From Lachnospiraceae bacterium (lineage in GTDB: Bacteria; Bacillota; Clostridia; Lachnospirales; Lachnospiraceae): 64,000 bases of DNA. Positions 23,365 through 32,840 of this stretch are shown piece after piece (the first letter of the stretch is position 1; every line of letters starts with the position of its first letter). Below the pieces are notes generated by a model that saw only the letters and a program-made list of their open reading frames with translations, had not been told where the DNA came from and did no database searches. Both the position numbers and the translations under genes were made by a program. The DNA lies in assembly GCA_017550165.1 (NCBI GenBank), contig JAFZQH010000029.1, forward strand, positions 62,001-126,000, read 5' to 3'.

Positions 23365-24861
23365 TCACATCTGTCTCACATAGCTTTCCAAGAAGGTCTC
23401 GTCTCCGCTTACCAGCTTCTGCTCCTTCATGAGACGAAGGATCTCTCCTGCCAGTTCCTCGATTCCAGCTGCAACCTTATCCTTATAATTAACTTCGTAA
23501 GAATTATAGCCGCTCTTCCAGGCATCTGACTGATCCGGCAGCAAAGCCAGACGATCCAGGATCTCCCTGCATCCGGCTGTATTCCCGAAGGCTTCAAGGC
23601 CTTTTCTTCTCCACTTATAATAGGGCGCATATTTTCTGTTAAGGAGATAGAGTATCTCCATGGCAGAGTCCAGGGCCCTGCCCAGGCAGATCTTCGCAGT
23701 TACCCGATCTCCCCTTGCCATCATCCGTGCATAGTTATATTGGCCGCTTTGAGAGAATTCGTGGAGTTTAACTGCTATCCTGGCCTTCCATACATCCTCC
23801 GGATAGTACTCTAAAATCCTCTTCCGGATCCTTGAAAATGAGCCGTCTCCCTCAAAAAACACACTGCCGTTGGTGGCAGCCGCAAGGCTCATTTCTTCTA
23901 TGGACATCCACTCTTTAAGAGTCAGTACATCATCTCTTCTGTTCCCCCGGAATTTGTTCACCAGCTCCATGGGGATATGTAAGAGATCTGCATAAAAATC
24001 ACCTACGGAGAACACTCCGTGTCTCCTGTGAACATTATCCGGGAATGACCCGCTATCGCCATATCTTCTTACCAGCTCTGCATATTCCTGCTGCAGCTGC
24101 TGCCCGATGGCCTCATGATCTGCAGCGTTAAGCCACAGGCAAAAGCCCAGTTCGAAATCATGATCCCTTGAGAGATCATCCTCAAAACCGAAACACTCAG
24201 ACCCTTCCCCCACAAGACCGGCGGCTATGCGGTCCGCATGATCCGGGAACTTCTTTTCTATCATTGGCCTGCCATAGGCCTCATAAAAATCACGGCATCT
24301 CTCAAGATGCCGCTTTCCCAATCGGTCATTAACAAGGGCAAGATTATCAAGGGTGATCTTCTTGTCCTCTGTAAGTGCCGAATCCTCCGATACTGTGGCC
24401 AGCGCCTTCATCAGATGCTCCTTTGCACGAGAGTATTCCTGTTTATCGATATATAACAGCGCCAGATTATTATTGTACAGCGAGCCCATAAGTGGGTCGG
24501 AAAGACCCAGCTCATCCATGAGGGCTTTCGCCTCATCATAACGTCTTTTCGCTTCGTCAAGAAGGCCATATACCCTGTAGGTTGTAGCCATATTGATAAG
24601 GGCTATGGCATATTCCCTGCTACGGGTAAGGCCCAGCTCCGTCATGAGATCCGTCACGTTAGCGCACACCCGCATGGCAGCCTTCACGTCTCCGGAATAT
24701 CTGGTGATGCCCACCAGTTCATTATTTAAAGCGATCTGAACACCCTTATCGCCGGACTCTTCCGCATTCCGAAGATGATCCTCAAGATACTTCTGAAGTT
24801 CCGCGGCTGTTCTCTCACCCTTCATACTGTCATATTCATTCAGAATGTCTTGTATAGTCAT
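23365..24861 (-). CDS. TPR + DUF4037 (nucleotidyltransferase-like) protein
   Basis: A protein of about 498 residues. The N-terminal ~170 residues are tetratricopeptide-like helical repeats (for example LGLTRSREYAIALINMATTY and LLYIDKQEYSRAKEHLMKAL). The rest fits DUF4037: GSECFGFEDDLSRDHDFELG, with closely spaced Asp residues like a nucleotidyltransferase active site, and DVLTLKEWMSIEEMSLAAAT. The target of any nucleotidyl transfer is unknown. ATG 24861 lies 8 bases after an ACAGG site; the frame is open further upstream but overlaps the preceding gene. It overlaps the end of the pterin-synthase-like gene by 26 bases, tying it to the exosortase operon. Confidence 0.72.
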   Translation of the reverse strand: MTIQDILNEYDSMKGERTAAELQKYLEDHLRNAEESGDKGVQIALNNELVGITRYSGDVKAAMRVCANVTDLMTELGLTRSREYAIALINMATTYRVYGLLDEAKRRYDEAKALMDELGLSDPLMGSLYNNNLALLYIDKQEYSRAKEHLMKALATVSEDSALTEDKKITLDNLALVNDRLGKRHLERCRDFYEAYGRPMIEKKFPDHADRIAAGLVGEGSECFGFEDDLSRDHDFELGFCLWLNAADHEAIGQQLQQEYAELVRRYGDSGSFPDNVHRRHGVFSVGDFYADLLHIPMELVNKFRGNRRDDVLTLKEWMSIEEMSLAAATNGSVFFEGDGSFSRIRKRILEYYPEDVWKARIAVKLHEFSQSGQYNYARMMARGDRVTAKICLGRALDSAMEILYLLNRKYAPYYKWRRKGLEAFGNTAGCREILDRLALLPDQSDAWKSGYNSYEVNYKDKVAAGIEELAGEILRLMKEQKLVSGDETFLESYVRQM

Positions 24862-25390
24862 TATCATTACCTGTCTGTTTCCAGATGAATCCCTGAAATC
24901 CCGGGCTGACATTTTCCTTTGTTGTATTATCTGCAATCTGGTCCACGATCTGGTCTACGATGTTGGCAAGTCTTTCGCTCTTTATCTCTTCAAATTCATC
25001 AATGAATTTCTCATCATATTCGAAATTCAGGATATAGGCTCTGGTGGGTGTCTCGCTTCCCTCCAGTGATACCAGCTGTCCACCCTGCTCGCTTAATCGG
25101 GCCCGCAGCTCATTTGCAAAATAATCCGATACATTCTCCACAGTGGGATTAATAATGTTAAAGGGCTCTATATCGTTCAACACGTTATTCTGATATATGT
25201 CCAGGAAGGCCTCTATGATCTTCTCAAAAGTAGAGAACTGAACGAATTCATCCACCTTGGTCACTATGGTGAACACAAATTCCCATGTATGGGGGTGGGT
25301 CTCACCATTCTTACCGTTGATAACTATGTAGTGGTTCATGTTCAGATATGATTTGATACGGTATTCCCTATAAAGCCGGGGTGCCAGCAT
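24836..25390 (-). CDS. 6-pyruvoyl-tetrahydropterin-synthase-like protein of the exosortase G locus (1)
   Basis: A protein of about 184 residues with the T-fold of 6-PTPS/QueD. The three metal-binding histidines are recognisable (MNHYIVING then THPHTWEF), and NPTVENVSDYFANEL matches the conserved P-T-x-E-N region. The catalytic cysteine that normally precedes the H-x-H pair is absent (NGETHPH). It therefore probably does not make pterins; small PTPS-related proteins are a known part of Gram-positive exosortase loci. The second ATG (25390) is 9 bases from GGAGG and is preferred over 25396. It overlaps the neighbours at both ends. A paralogue starts the operon at 33218. Confidence 0.75.
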   Translation of the reverse strand: MLAPRLYREYRIKSYLNMNHYIVINGKNGETHPHTWEFVFTIVTKVDEFVQFSTFEKIIEAFLDIYQNNVLNDIEPFNIINPTVENVSDYFANELRARLSEQGGQLVSLEGSETPTRAYILNFEYDEKFIDEFEEIKSERLANIVDQIVDQIADNTTKENVSPGFQGFIWKQTGNDNDYTRHSE

Positions 25391-26471
25391 AGTCATCCAC
25401 CTCCATCATCCTGTAGTATTTACGTATGTAGCTTATATAGTCATGTTTCCAGAACTCTCTCTTAACTATCTCAACCTCAGGAGTTTCAAGGATTGTTGCC
25501 ATCTGCTCTCCCACAACCTCATCAATCCCCGGCATAACGACCATAAGTGTCTCATCATCAAGCAAAAACCTCAATGTGTTCTCATCGGTGGCCATAAGCA
25601 TCCTCTGGAGATAATCGTCAACCTTGGCGGTATCTTTAAAATGAAGGACGATAACGTAGAGCGGTCCCACTCCCTTACTGTATAGGCTCCGCATGAACAC
25701 AGGCAAGGCCTTGGGATAGTACGTGTGGAACTTTGACGTAAATGCTTCATAAGTGTTGATCCTCTCCTGCAACTTGGCAATGGTCTCATTCAGTTTGATC
25801 TCATCGCTCTGATACTGAGCTATGCGCACCAGGTTCTTGCTGATGTTGCGTACTGCGATCATAATAGCGCAGATAAATACCGCAACCATAACCGATACCA
25901 TGACAATGATCACGTTCTTTGCTTCAAGGAGGGAATTCTGGTTTAAAATGGCATAATCATAGGTCATAAGGCATACGGTATAGGTCTTGCCATGCCACTC
26001 AAACTTGCCTCCGGAGGCTATGTATCTGTCCCTGTTAATGAAAATAATATCATGGACAACCTCTTCCGAGGTAAGGGTGTTGATAAACTCCTTGGATGAG
26101 TCCATATTGTAATAACTGTCTGCCGACAGGTTCTTGTACTTGCTGGTCTCGGTAACGGACTTGACGAAAAGGATATCCTCCTCACTGGTCAGGGTCCAGT
26201 AACCCTTAGCTGAGGAGTCAATAGAGGAAATGATATCCGTGATCTGTGCTTCTGTTGCATTGTCTCCGAGACGCTTGATCTGGTCTATGGTAACCTGAAC
26301 GTATCCGTCCTGCTCCATACCATAAACCTGCAGAAAGGAATCCTCGTAATGCTTCAGCTCGAAGAAACACAGCCATTCCATAAAGCAACCTGCAAGGATG
26401 GCCGCCACGGCGATCACTATGAATAATTTTCTGTTGACAACAACTTTCTTGTTTTTCTTCTTCTTATCCAT
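25368..26471 (-). CDS. membrane protein with degenerate GGDEF domain
   Basis: A 367-residue protein. A basic N-terminus (MDKKKKNKK) precedes membrane segment 1 (about 14-32). An external sensor-like region spans about 38-185, and membrane segment 2 spans about 187-207. A coiled-coil of about 40 residues leads to a cytoplasmic C-terminal domain. There, LRFLLDDETLMVVMPGID (about 300-317) lines up with the GGDEF signature strand, but the GGDEF residues read LLDDET. It should not make c-di-GMP and may instead be a regulator or scaffold for the neighbouring glycosyltransferase. It overlaps the GT2 gene by 8 bases and the pterin-synthase-like gene by 23. Assignment of the domain is by pattern and moderately sure. 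Confidence 0.6.
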   Translation of the reverse strand: MDKKKKNKKVVVNRKLFIVIAVAAILAGCFMEWLCFFELKHYEDSFLQVYGMEQDGYVQVTIDQIKRLGDNATEAQITDIISSIDSSAKGYWTLTSEEDILFVKSVTETSKYKNLSADSYYNMDSSKEFINTLTSEEVVHDIIFINRDRYIASGGKFEWHGKTYTVCLMTYDYAILNQNSLLEAKNVIIVMVSVMVAVFICAIMIAVRNISKNLVRIAQYQSDEIKLNETIAKLQERINTYEAFTSKFHTYYPKALPVFMRSLYSKGVGPLYVIVLHFKDTAKVDDYLQRMLMATDENTLRFLLDDETLMVVMPGIDEVVGEQMATILETPEVEIVKREFWKHDYISYIRKYYRMMEVDDYAGTPAL

Positions 26472-27855
26472 TCTTCTCTGGTTGCTCCTCCGGTGCGGTG
26501 TTAAACCATCCTCTCATCTTCTCGAGGATATTTACGGGACGCTGCAGTTCTTTACGAACCTCTTCCGCAAACATCTCCCTCTCGTCCGATAAGGTGTTGG
26601 TCCTCCATGCACTGTCCGTGTTGATACTGTTGATGATGCCGGCAAAACGGATAAAGAATACCAGCATATTAAACAGCGGTAATACAAACACGATGGCGAA
26701 ATGCTTTGTATAATACTTTCTGAGATCTTTAAACTCCCGCAGATATCCCCTGTTGGAGAAGAAATACAGAAATCCTGATATGATATACATAATGTAGATT
26801 ATCAGTGTCGATACTATGATCAGACTGGGCGAATACCCTATGGCCGTCAGGCATATAAGGGCAAGATACCATATGATCCGTGGGAAAGCAAAGGTATGGT
26901 CATACATAAGGGTACGTATAGCCACATCCGTGAACATCTGAAAGACATGAAGCTTCTTTCCGGCAAACTGGTGGGAAACCTCAAGGCTTCCCCTCTGCCA
27001 CCTCTGTCTCTGGGTATAGAGCTTGTTCATGTTCTCGATTGGATCAACAAAGAAAATGGCGTTCTCACAGATATGGATCTTAACCTTCTGGATATATCTC
27101 ATCTGGAAGGTGATGTTGGTATCCTCGCATATGGTATCCGTATCGTACAAATGGGATTTAAGCACCGCGGATTTCCTGAATGCCGAGAAGGCTCCCGAAA
27201 GCGTATATATGGAATTGGTAAACTCTGCAGCATTACGTCCTGCCAGAAAGGCCTGGGCATATTCCATAAATTCGGCTCTGCGAAGGATCTTTGCAAAAAA
27301 CCCCTTGTAGCCTTCTATCATGGCGGGCTCCGTAAGGATAGCTCCCGTCATGCAGTCTATGCTTACGTCGGACTCAAATTTTTTGACGAGATTGGTGATG
27401 GCATGCTTCTCGAACTGTCCGTCAGAATCCACATGGATGATGTATTTTCCGTCGGAGTTGAAGAGAGCAAGGTTAAGAGCCCTGGACTTTCCCTGCTTGG
27501 AGTTAAGCCATTGCATCATAAGCTCCGGGTACTCGTTCTGGCACTTGGTATATACACCGAAGGAATCATCCTTACCCTGGTTATCCACAAAGTAAATCTT
27601 GATCCTTTCATTTGGATACGTACTGTCATTGATAGACTTGATACAATTCTCCAGAGTCTCCTCGGAATTATATACCGGGATGATAAGAGTCACCTCCGGC
27701 CAGAAGGCCGGATCTTTATACTTCTTCGGGTGTATAAGCTTGCCGATCAAAACGGCAGCGCTCATAAGCGAGGGTATTATCTCCATGATAAAGGGGATAA
27801 CTACCCACGCAGCCCAGAATAATGCTGAATTAAAGAAACTACTTATTAGCGTCAT
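26464..27855 (-). CDS. processive-type glycosyltransferase family 2 (exosortase G system)
   Basis: A 463-residue membrane glycosyltransferase. One or two membrane segments precede a GT-A domain that starts with EVTLIIPVYNSEETLENC (about 54-71). The metal motif is DSDGQ (143-147), the acceptor segment is TLSGAFSAFR, the catalytic ED is at 244-245 and the processive signature QRQRW is at 282-286. Four or so further membrane segments follow. No PilZ domain is present. These are the features of BcsA/PgaC-like enzymes that polymerise and export beta-linked sugars, and a GT2 of this kind is a fixed neighbour of XrtG in Firmicutes. It overlaps xrtG by 17 bases. It likely makes a surface polysaccharide or glycosylates the sorted protein. 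Confidence 0.88.
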   Translation of the reverse strand: MTLISSFFNSALFWAAWVVIPFIMEIIPSLMSAAVLIGKLIHPKKYKDPAFWPEVTLIIPVYNSEETLENCIKSINDSTYPNERIKIYFVDNQGKDDSFGVYTKCQNEYPELMMQWLNSKQGKSRALNLALFNSDGKYIIHVDSDGQFEKHAITNLVKKFESDVSIDCMTGAILTEPAMIEGYKGFFAKILRRAEFMEYAQAFLAGRNAAEFTNSIYTLSGAFSAFRKSAVLKSHLYDTDTICEDTNITFQMRYIQKVKIHICENAIFFVDPIENMNKLYTQRQRWQRGSLEVSHQFAGKKLHVFQMFTDVAIRTLMYDHTFAFPRIIWYLALICLTAIGYSPSLIIVSTLIIYIMYIISGFLYFFSNRGYLREFKDLRKYYTKHFAIVFVLPLFNMLVFFIRFAGIINSINTDSAWRTNTLSDEREMFAEEVRKELQRPVNILEKMRGWFNTAPEEQPEKNG

Positions 27856-28447
27856 ACTTAAAGGATCCTACTTTCTGCTTGATGATCTGTGATCTTGTAA
27901 ATACATAGAAGTACAGCAGGATGGACAGGCCGTAAAAGACTATCCTTCCCACATAGGTATGGGCAACATGGAACATATTAACCCCTCCTGCACTGATGAT
28001 CATGCATATTATTGTAATCCTCAGAGCGTTGCTGAAAATGATAAAGAGCACACCCAAAATGCTTACCCAGACTCTCTCCCATACGGTATACACCTGATAA
28101 AACATCAGGAGTGCCAGATAAGCCAGGATTTCAATAACTCCGGAGCATTCCAGATCGATCTTTAATGTGATGGTTCCCGAAATGGAATTCACCATGATGG
28201 TGCCGTATCTGTAATATGCCGAATATGCCCCCGTTATCTTGCCGGGGATAGAGGCGATCAATGCAACTATCTGCGCCAGTACATCCGTTAGTATCGGCAT
28301 CAGAAATACCATGGTCAGGACAAAGAAGCCTATAGCTCCCACGGCATACCTCCAGAACTTCAGATCCGCCTTCCTGAGGATATGAAGAATGAATATCCAT
28401 ATGGCCATCGAAACAGCCCCAACTACATATGCAACTATCGGTAACAT
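27839..28447 (-). CDS. xrtG: exosortase family protein XrtG
   Basis: A 202-residue integral membrane protein with about five to six hydrophobic segments. The exosortase catalytic triad can be placed: Cys101 in DLECSGVIE, Arg143 in SNALRIT and His160 or His163 in MFHVAHTYVGR. The length is typical of the short Gram-positive form. Exosortases are thought to cut and transfer proteins carrying a C-terminal sorting tripartite signal, analogous to sortase but in the membrane. Its likely substrate is encoded two genes upstream (31098-32810). One-base overlap with the preceding gene and 17-base overlap with the GT2 place it at the heart of the operon. Confidence 0.88.
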   Translation of the reverse strand: MLPIVAYVVGAVSMAIWIFILHILRKADLKFWRYAVGAIGFFVLTMVFLMPILTDVLAQIVALIASIPGKITGAYSAYYRYGTIMVNSISGTITLKIDLECSGVIEILAYLALLMFYQVYTVWERVWVSILGVLFIIFSNALRITIICMIISAGGVNMFHVAHTYVGRIVFYGLSILLYFYVFTRSQIIKQKVGSFKYDANK

Positions 28448-31113
28448 TATTTCACTCTCCTTCTCTGGCTCTTATGTCTGACCCTTCGATCCGACTCAGA
28501 GCTACCCCAGATCCGATCCCATTTTTTGTCGATCTGCTGATCCTGTCTCTTCTTTTCCTGCCTGTTCTTTTCGGCAAGATTCCTGCGTCTCTCCAGTGTC
28601 TTTTGTCTCTCGATCTCCGCCAGTATCTCTCTTCTCTCCTGCTCGGTACGTTTACGGATCTCCCGTAAATAAACCGCCAAGAGATACATCACGGCAAAAA
28701 TGATGGACAACAGCGTACATATAAGTCCCGGCGCCATCATGGGATATGACAGGTTGATCTCGGTAACGCCTTTGGGCACATACAAAAGATGATTGTCTTC
28801 ATACTCGGACTTATCCAGGTTAAAGAAATCATGATAAGCCAGCGTTGTATCCAGGTTAGCGTATTCCGATGTTATGGTTATCCTATCCGGCTCATACTCT
28901 ATCTCCACGGGGACGATCTTTCGATCCGGAAGCGTCGATGTGGAAAGGGACATTACGTTGCCCAAAAGCTTCTCCACTCCTTCATCCCTGGTTAGTCCGT
29001 AGTAAAATGTCAGATTAAGACCTACAAATATTATATTATCATTTTTTACTGTACCGAGGAAGGGAATATCATAGTTTTCATCCTTTACCTTACCCCAGAC
29101 ATGATCAAGTCCGTCACAGAAATATGTATTCCACTCCCTGTTATCCGCCGGGAAGAGGTCCGTATCCAGCTCACCCTCTATGGTCTCAAGGAGAGGGAAG
29201 CCCTGAGAGAAGGAAATGGGATTACATATAACACCTAAGAAGATCCGTCCGGCAACACTTCTGTCTTCGGGCACACCGTCGGCTGCTATAAGGATTCTCA
29301 CCCCTGCTTCGCTGAGCCTTACCACCAGATCCTCGGCATACTGCCTGTTTCTGAACTCAAATGCAGAAAGATATATCAACTCATACCCTTTAAGGTCTTC
29401 AAATGTATAATCGTCCAGGATATCGGATCCTCCCTCTTTCATGTAGGGGAACTGTCTTGCTATGGTCTCCGAGCCTGCTCCGATCCCGATAGCTTTGTAT
29501 TCCGTAACTACTCCCCACTCTTCGGGATGGCTCTTTTTAAGGGAATAAAGCCTGAATGCCTTGGACTCGGAATCGAGGCTGTAACCTACGAATTGCGCAG
29601 CCGAGTCTATCTCCTTGATATGCTCCGGCTCGTCTCCGAGAAGGACTACAAGAACCGCATCATTACCAAGTTCCAGTGCCCTGTCAAATGCATAAAAATA
29701 ACCCTGACCGTCCATTCCCCTGTTTATGTTGGTGACATTCTTTGCAATCTCCGAAGTTTCCCATTTGACACCGGAAGAGGTCTTGACCCCCTTTGCTCCC
29801 GAAGATGGAATATAGGGACCTATGGCGGCGAGCTCACCCTCGTCCAGGATACACAATCGCTGGCTCGTAATCTCCCTTGCGCGGTTCAGCAGCGTCTCAT
29901 CCCCATACTCATATAATCTCTCCTCAGCCGGAGTCCCATCACCATTTCCTATTATGTAGTAAAAAGAAGGAATGGTATCAATGGCAAGAAGCACAAGAAC
30001 TGTGATCATAATCGGTCTTCGCAGTGTCGTCCACATCATAAAGCTCATGAGTATAAAGCACATCGCGATGGAGACGTATTTGAGCATCAGCAGAAAAGGA
30101 CTTCCCGGAAGCAATCTGACCACATTATACATGATATCCGATGAGAGGATAAGGATCAGAAAGCCCAGCCAGAATCCCGGGCGGGATTTTTTATAACTGA
30201 AGAAGACCCCTGCCAGGGCAAGCAAGGCCGCAGCAAGGCCGAAATAAACCGTGTCAAGGTTATCGGTTATCCTGTAAAAGGGATTGATGGATATCAGGAT
30301 ATTCTGAAAGAATTTGCCTGCATCCTCTGAATTACCGAATTGGGATATCCCGCCTATAAGACAGGGGATCGTCCAGATTCCCGTTATGGCATACCCGAGA
30401 ACCGTAGAAATGATGATCCGCAGATCCTTCAGATACCTTCTGGAGATGAACATGTCAAAAAGAAGATATACAAGGAGGGAAATAGCCAACATTCCGGCAA
30501 ATCCCTGATCACACAACGATATAAGCATAAATGATACCGTGATGATCACAAGATATCTTGTAAGACCGTTGTTAAGATAACTGTATGCCGCAAATACAAA
30601 GAGCGGAAGTATAACCAGACAAAGCGATTTTGCAAGATTGCCCTCGCCGAAAAGAGCATAGAGATTATTGGGCATAAAAAACCACAGTACCGCCAAGGCG
30701 GTTCCCACAAAGGGTCTCCTCATTATCTTCCCGATGATAAACCAGACAATGGCGCCCAGAAAGAATATCATGCCCGCGTATACAATGTATCCCCCGTAAT
30801 ACTGCACCAGAAAATAACTGGCGATCTCCATGCAGAAGGCATAAAAATAAGGGCACAGGGGAGCCTGATACCTCATTATCTCTACACCATTGAACCAGTT
30901 AGGGTCATACAGGGGGTACCAGTTGCCCGATCCCACACCTTCATATATCAACTCTCCTCGATATATATGGTAAAGGGATTCCGGTCCGCCGGGGTGTATG
31001 CCGTTCCCGGCAACTAAATGCATTATAACTAATGCAATAGCCGCAAATGCGGCTATTGCTATAATGGTATATGTTATTTTAAACCATCGTTTTTCAATTA
31101 TGCTTCCACGCAT
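28447..31113 (-). CDS. large PTPS-related membrane protein (PF10131-like)
   Basis: An 888-residue membrane protein. The N-terminal half (about 10-400) has ten or so membrane segments and the pattern of '6-pyruvoyl-tetrahydropterin synthase related' membrane proteins: PGGPESLYHIYRGELIYEG, then NWYPLYDPNWFNG and APLCPYFYAFCMEI, like polyprenol-sugar transferases of the PMT/YfhO type. A large external domain (about 430-800) follows, then one membrane helix and a very basic cytoplasmic tail of about 60 residues rich in Arg/Lys/Gln. Such proteins accompany XrtG and may transfer a sugar or other group. It overlaps the substrate gene by 16 bases and xrtG by one base. Exact activity unknown. Confidence 0.75.
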   Translation of the reverse strand: MRGSIIEKRWFKITYTIIAIAAFAAIALVIMHLVAGNGIHPGGPESLYHIYRGELIYEGVGSGNWYPLYDPNWFNGVEIMRYQAPLCPYFYAFCMEIASYFLVQYYGGYIVYAGMIFFLGAIVWFIIGKIMRRPFVGTALAVLWFFMPNNLYALFGEGNLAKSLCLVILPLFVFAAYSYLNNGLTRYLVIITVSFMLISLCDQGFAGMLAISLLVYLLFDMFISRRYLKDLRIIISTVLGYAITGIWTIPCLIGGISQFGNSEDAGKFFQNILISINPFYRITDNLDTVYFGLAAALLALAGVFFSYKKSRPGFWLGFLILILSSDIMYNVVRLLPGSPFLLMLKYVSIAMCFILMSFMMWTTLRRPIMITVLVLLAIDTIPSFYYIIGNGDGTPAEERLYEYGDETLLNRAREITSQRLCILDEGELAAIGPYIPSSGAKGVKTSSGVKWETSEIAKNVTNINRGMDGQGYFYAFDRALELGNDAVLVVLLGDEPEHIKEIDSAAQFVGYSLDSESKAFRLYSLKKSHPEEWGVVTEYKAIGIGAGSETIARQFPYMKEGGSDILDDYTFEDLKGYELIYLSAFEFRNRQYAEDLVVRLSEAGVRILIAADGVPEDRSVAGRIFLGVICNPISFSQGFPLLETIEGELDTDLFPADNREWNTYFCDGLDHVWGKVKDENYDIPFLGTVKNDNIIFVGLNLTFYYGLTRDEGVEKLLGNVMSLSTSTLPDRKIVPVEIEYEPDRITITSEYANLDTTLAYHDFFNLDKSEYEDNHLLYVPKGVTEINLSYPMMAPGLICTLLSIIFAVMYLLAVYLREIRKRTEQERREILAEIERQKTLERRRNLAEKNRQEKKRQDQQIDKKWDRIWGSSESDRRVRHKSQRRRVK

Positions 31114-32810
31114 CCTACTCGGCCATCCGTACGTCTTCTCTTATAGATAAATGATGCTCCGACAACTGCCAAACAAATGATTATCCCGAGTACCGGACCT
31201 GTAGATGTTCCTGCAGCGCTGACCCACTTGTTGCCTAACTGATAATAGTGGTTCTGGAATGTCTTTAAGTCTCCGGCATTCTGATTCAGGTGTTGTGCCA
31301 CCTTATCAATATCCATGTAGAACTCCATCTCGTCCTTGCCGCCTACGCCTACGGTCATGATAACCTTGCCGTAGATGGGATTATGCGCTATGTCTGCGTC
31401 ATCAAGAGTCGCTGCACTTCCCCATGCGTCAACACTGCTGATATAGAATTCATATGTTCCGGGAGAAAGATTACTCTGCCGCGGATTCCAGTTGATCCTT
31501 CCGCTGCCATCCACGGTTACAAGTCTCCAATTCAGACTGGGCTGCGGATTGTTCATATCAGCTGCGTTAACTGCGAATACTACCGTACCGCTTGCAAATT
31601 CTCCGCCGGCCTGTCTTGTATGATCCTGAACGCCTGTTACGGCATGGCCTATAAGACGGTCACCGTCTATCATCAACACGGCATTGGCATCAACGCTGTT
31701 ATGTCCCGCTCCGGCCGTATCATAAGCCACCTCGCTGTGAGGTACCTGTGACCAGTCGTTGTAATTACCATCAAGTACGAATTTCTCCGTCGGCTTGTTC
31801 TCGTTGGTAGATCCGTCAAGATTCATAATACCGTCGATGATGGGAGTTATGCTCTCATTACCGTTGGTGAAGAAACCGAAGTTAAGGGATCTGGAATAGT
31901 TGGGAAGCTGATCCTTGGGGATAGCAAGCTCCCACTCAGCGCCTACATGCTTTACGCTGACACCGTCAATACCCTCTACTACTCCGTTCTGTTTGAACTG
32001 GAATACTAAGGGATCAACGCCCAGATCCGATCCGATCTGGAATTTACCGTTATTGTGGGTTCCTGCCCAGGTAATACTCTGTCCGGCACCTTCCTTTACG
32101 TACACATAGAAGTAATCTCCGTCCCATACAGTTGCTGCTGAAACTATGGTATTCGGATGTCCCGAGTTAACATCGGATGTAGCAGTCTTGGCAACTGCTC
32201 CCCAGTCCGAAAAGTCTCCGTCTATAGTTATTCCTTCATAAGTAGTCTTAGGTTCTGCAGGTGTCTCCGGCGTCTCCGGTGTCTCCGGAGCTGCTGCCAG
32301 ATTCTTGAGGTCTGATGATGAAACACTGGCTCCTGCGAAGCTTATGGTATATGAATCCCCAAACTGAGCTCTGGGGATAGCCATCTCTACTACATAGGGA
32401 CCGGCATTGTTATGATTGGCTCCGTTATTAAAACCAACCTGAACATCCTTTCTGTCCTGCCAGTTGGAATTCTTGGCCGTCATACCGCTTGCGTTACCGA
32501 ATACAAAGTATGTCTCATTCTTGCCGTTACCGCTGATGGTAAAAGCATTGGATTGGCCCCAGCCGTAATCCCACTGGTTGTTGGCCGTACCGGTATACAT
32601 GAGATAGATGTTGCTGTCATCATATGCAGCCTTCCATCCCGATAGTTGCTGCCCTCCGTTGACCGGAAGCGAGTCGATCTTGCTCCAGTCTGATGCATCG
32701 CCGTCCATGGCAAGAGAGCCTGCCGCCATGACCGGAACGCCGATCGCACTGCTTAAAATGAGAACAGTGCAGGCAATCACACTCAACCATCTTTTAATTC
32801 CCTTTTTCAT
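31098..32810 (-). CDS. exported exosortase G substrate with Firmicu-CTERM-like anchor and three IDGDxxDW domains
   Basis: A 570-residue secreted protein. It has a signal peptide (1-30, cut after VMAA). Three similar domains begin at MDGDASDW (35-42), IDGDFSDW (196-203) and LDGNYNDW (346-353); they resemble the CBM9/DOMON-type beta-sandwich that starts with this motif. A Pro/Glu/Thr linker lies near 174-190. The C-terminus has the tripartite form: a short TSTGPV stretch, a hydrophobic helix (539-556) and KRRR. This fits the Firmicu-CTERM signal that goes with XrtG. The last 16 bases overlap the start of the PTPS-related gene. It probably becomes fixed to the envelope by XrtG and binds polysaccharide. 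Confidence 0.8.
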   Translation of the reverse strand: MKKGIKRWLSVIACTVLILSSAIGVPVMAAGSLAMDGDASDWSKIDSLPVNGGQQLSGWKAAYDDSNIYLMYTGTANNQWDYGWGQSNAFTISGNGKNETYFVFGNASGMTAKNSNWQDRKDVQVGFNNGANHNNAGPYVVEMAIPRAQFGDSYTISFAGASVSSSDLKNLAAAPETPETPETPAEPKTTYEGITIDGDFSDWGAVAKTATSDVNSGHPNTIVSAATVWDGDYFYVYVKEGAGQSITWAGTHNNGKFQIGSDLGVDPLVFQFKQNGVVEGIDGVSVKHVGAEWELAIPKDQLPNYSRSLNFGFFTNGNESITPIIDGIMNLDGSTNENKPTEKFVLDGNYNDWSQVPHSEVAYDTAGAGHNSVDANAVLMIDGDRLIGHAVTGVQDHTRQAGGEFASGTVVFAVNAADMNNPQPSLNWRLVTVDGSGRINWNPRQSNLSPGTYEFYISSVDAWGSAATLDDADIAHNPIYGKVIMTVGVGGKDEMEFYMDIDKVAQHLNQNAGDLKTFQNHYYQLGNKWVSAAGTSTGPVLGIIICLAVVGASFIYKRRRTDGRVGCVEA

Positions 32811-32840
32811 TTCATTTACCTCACTTAAGACTACTTGTTG

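Noticed and set aside
26896-27822. Plus-strand frame of about 308 codons
   Set aside because: Antisense shadow of the glycosyltransferase gene, which carries all expected motifs on the minus strand.
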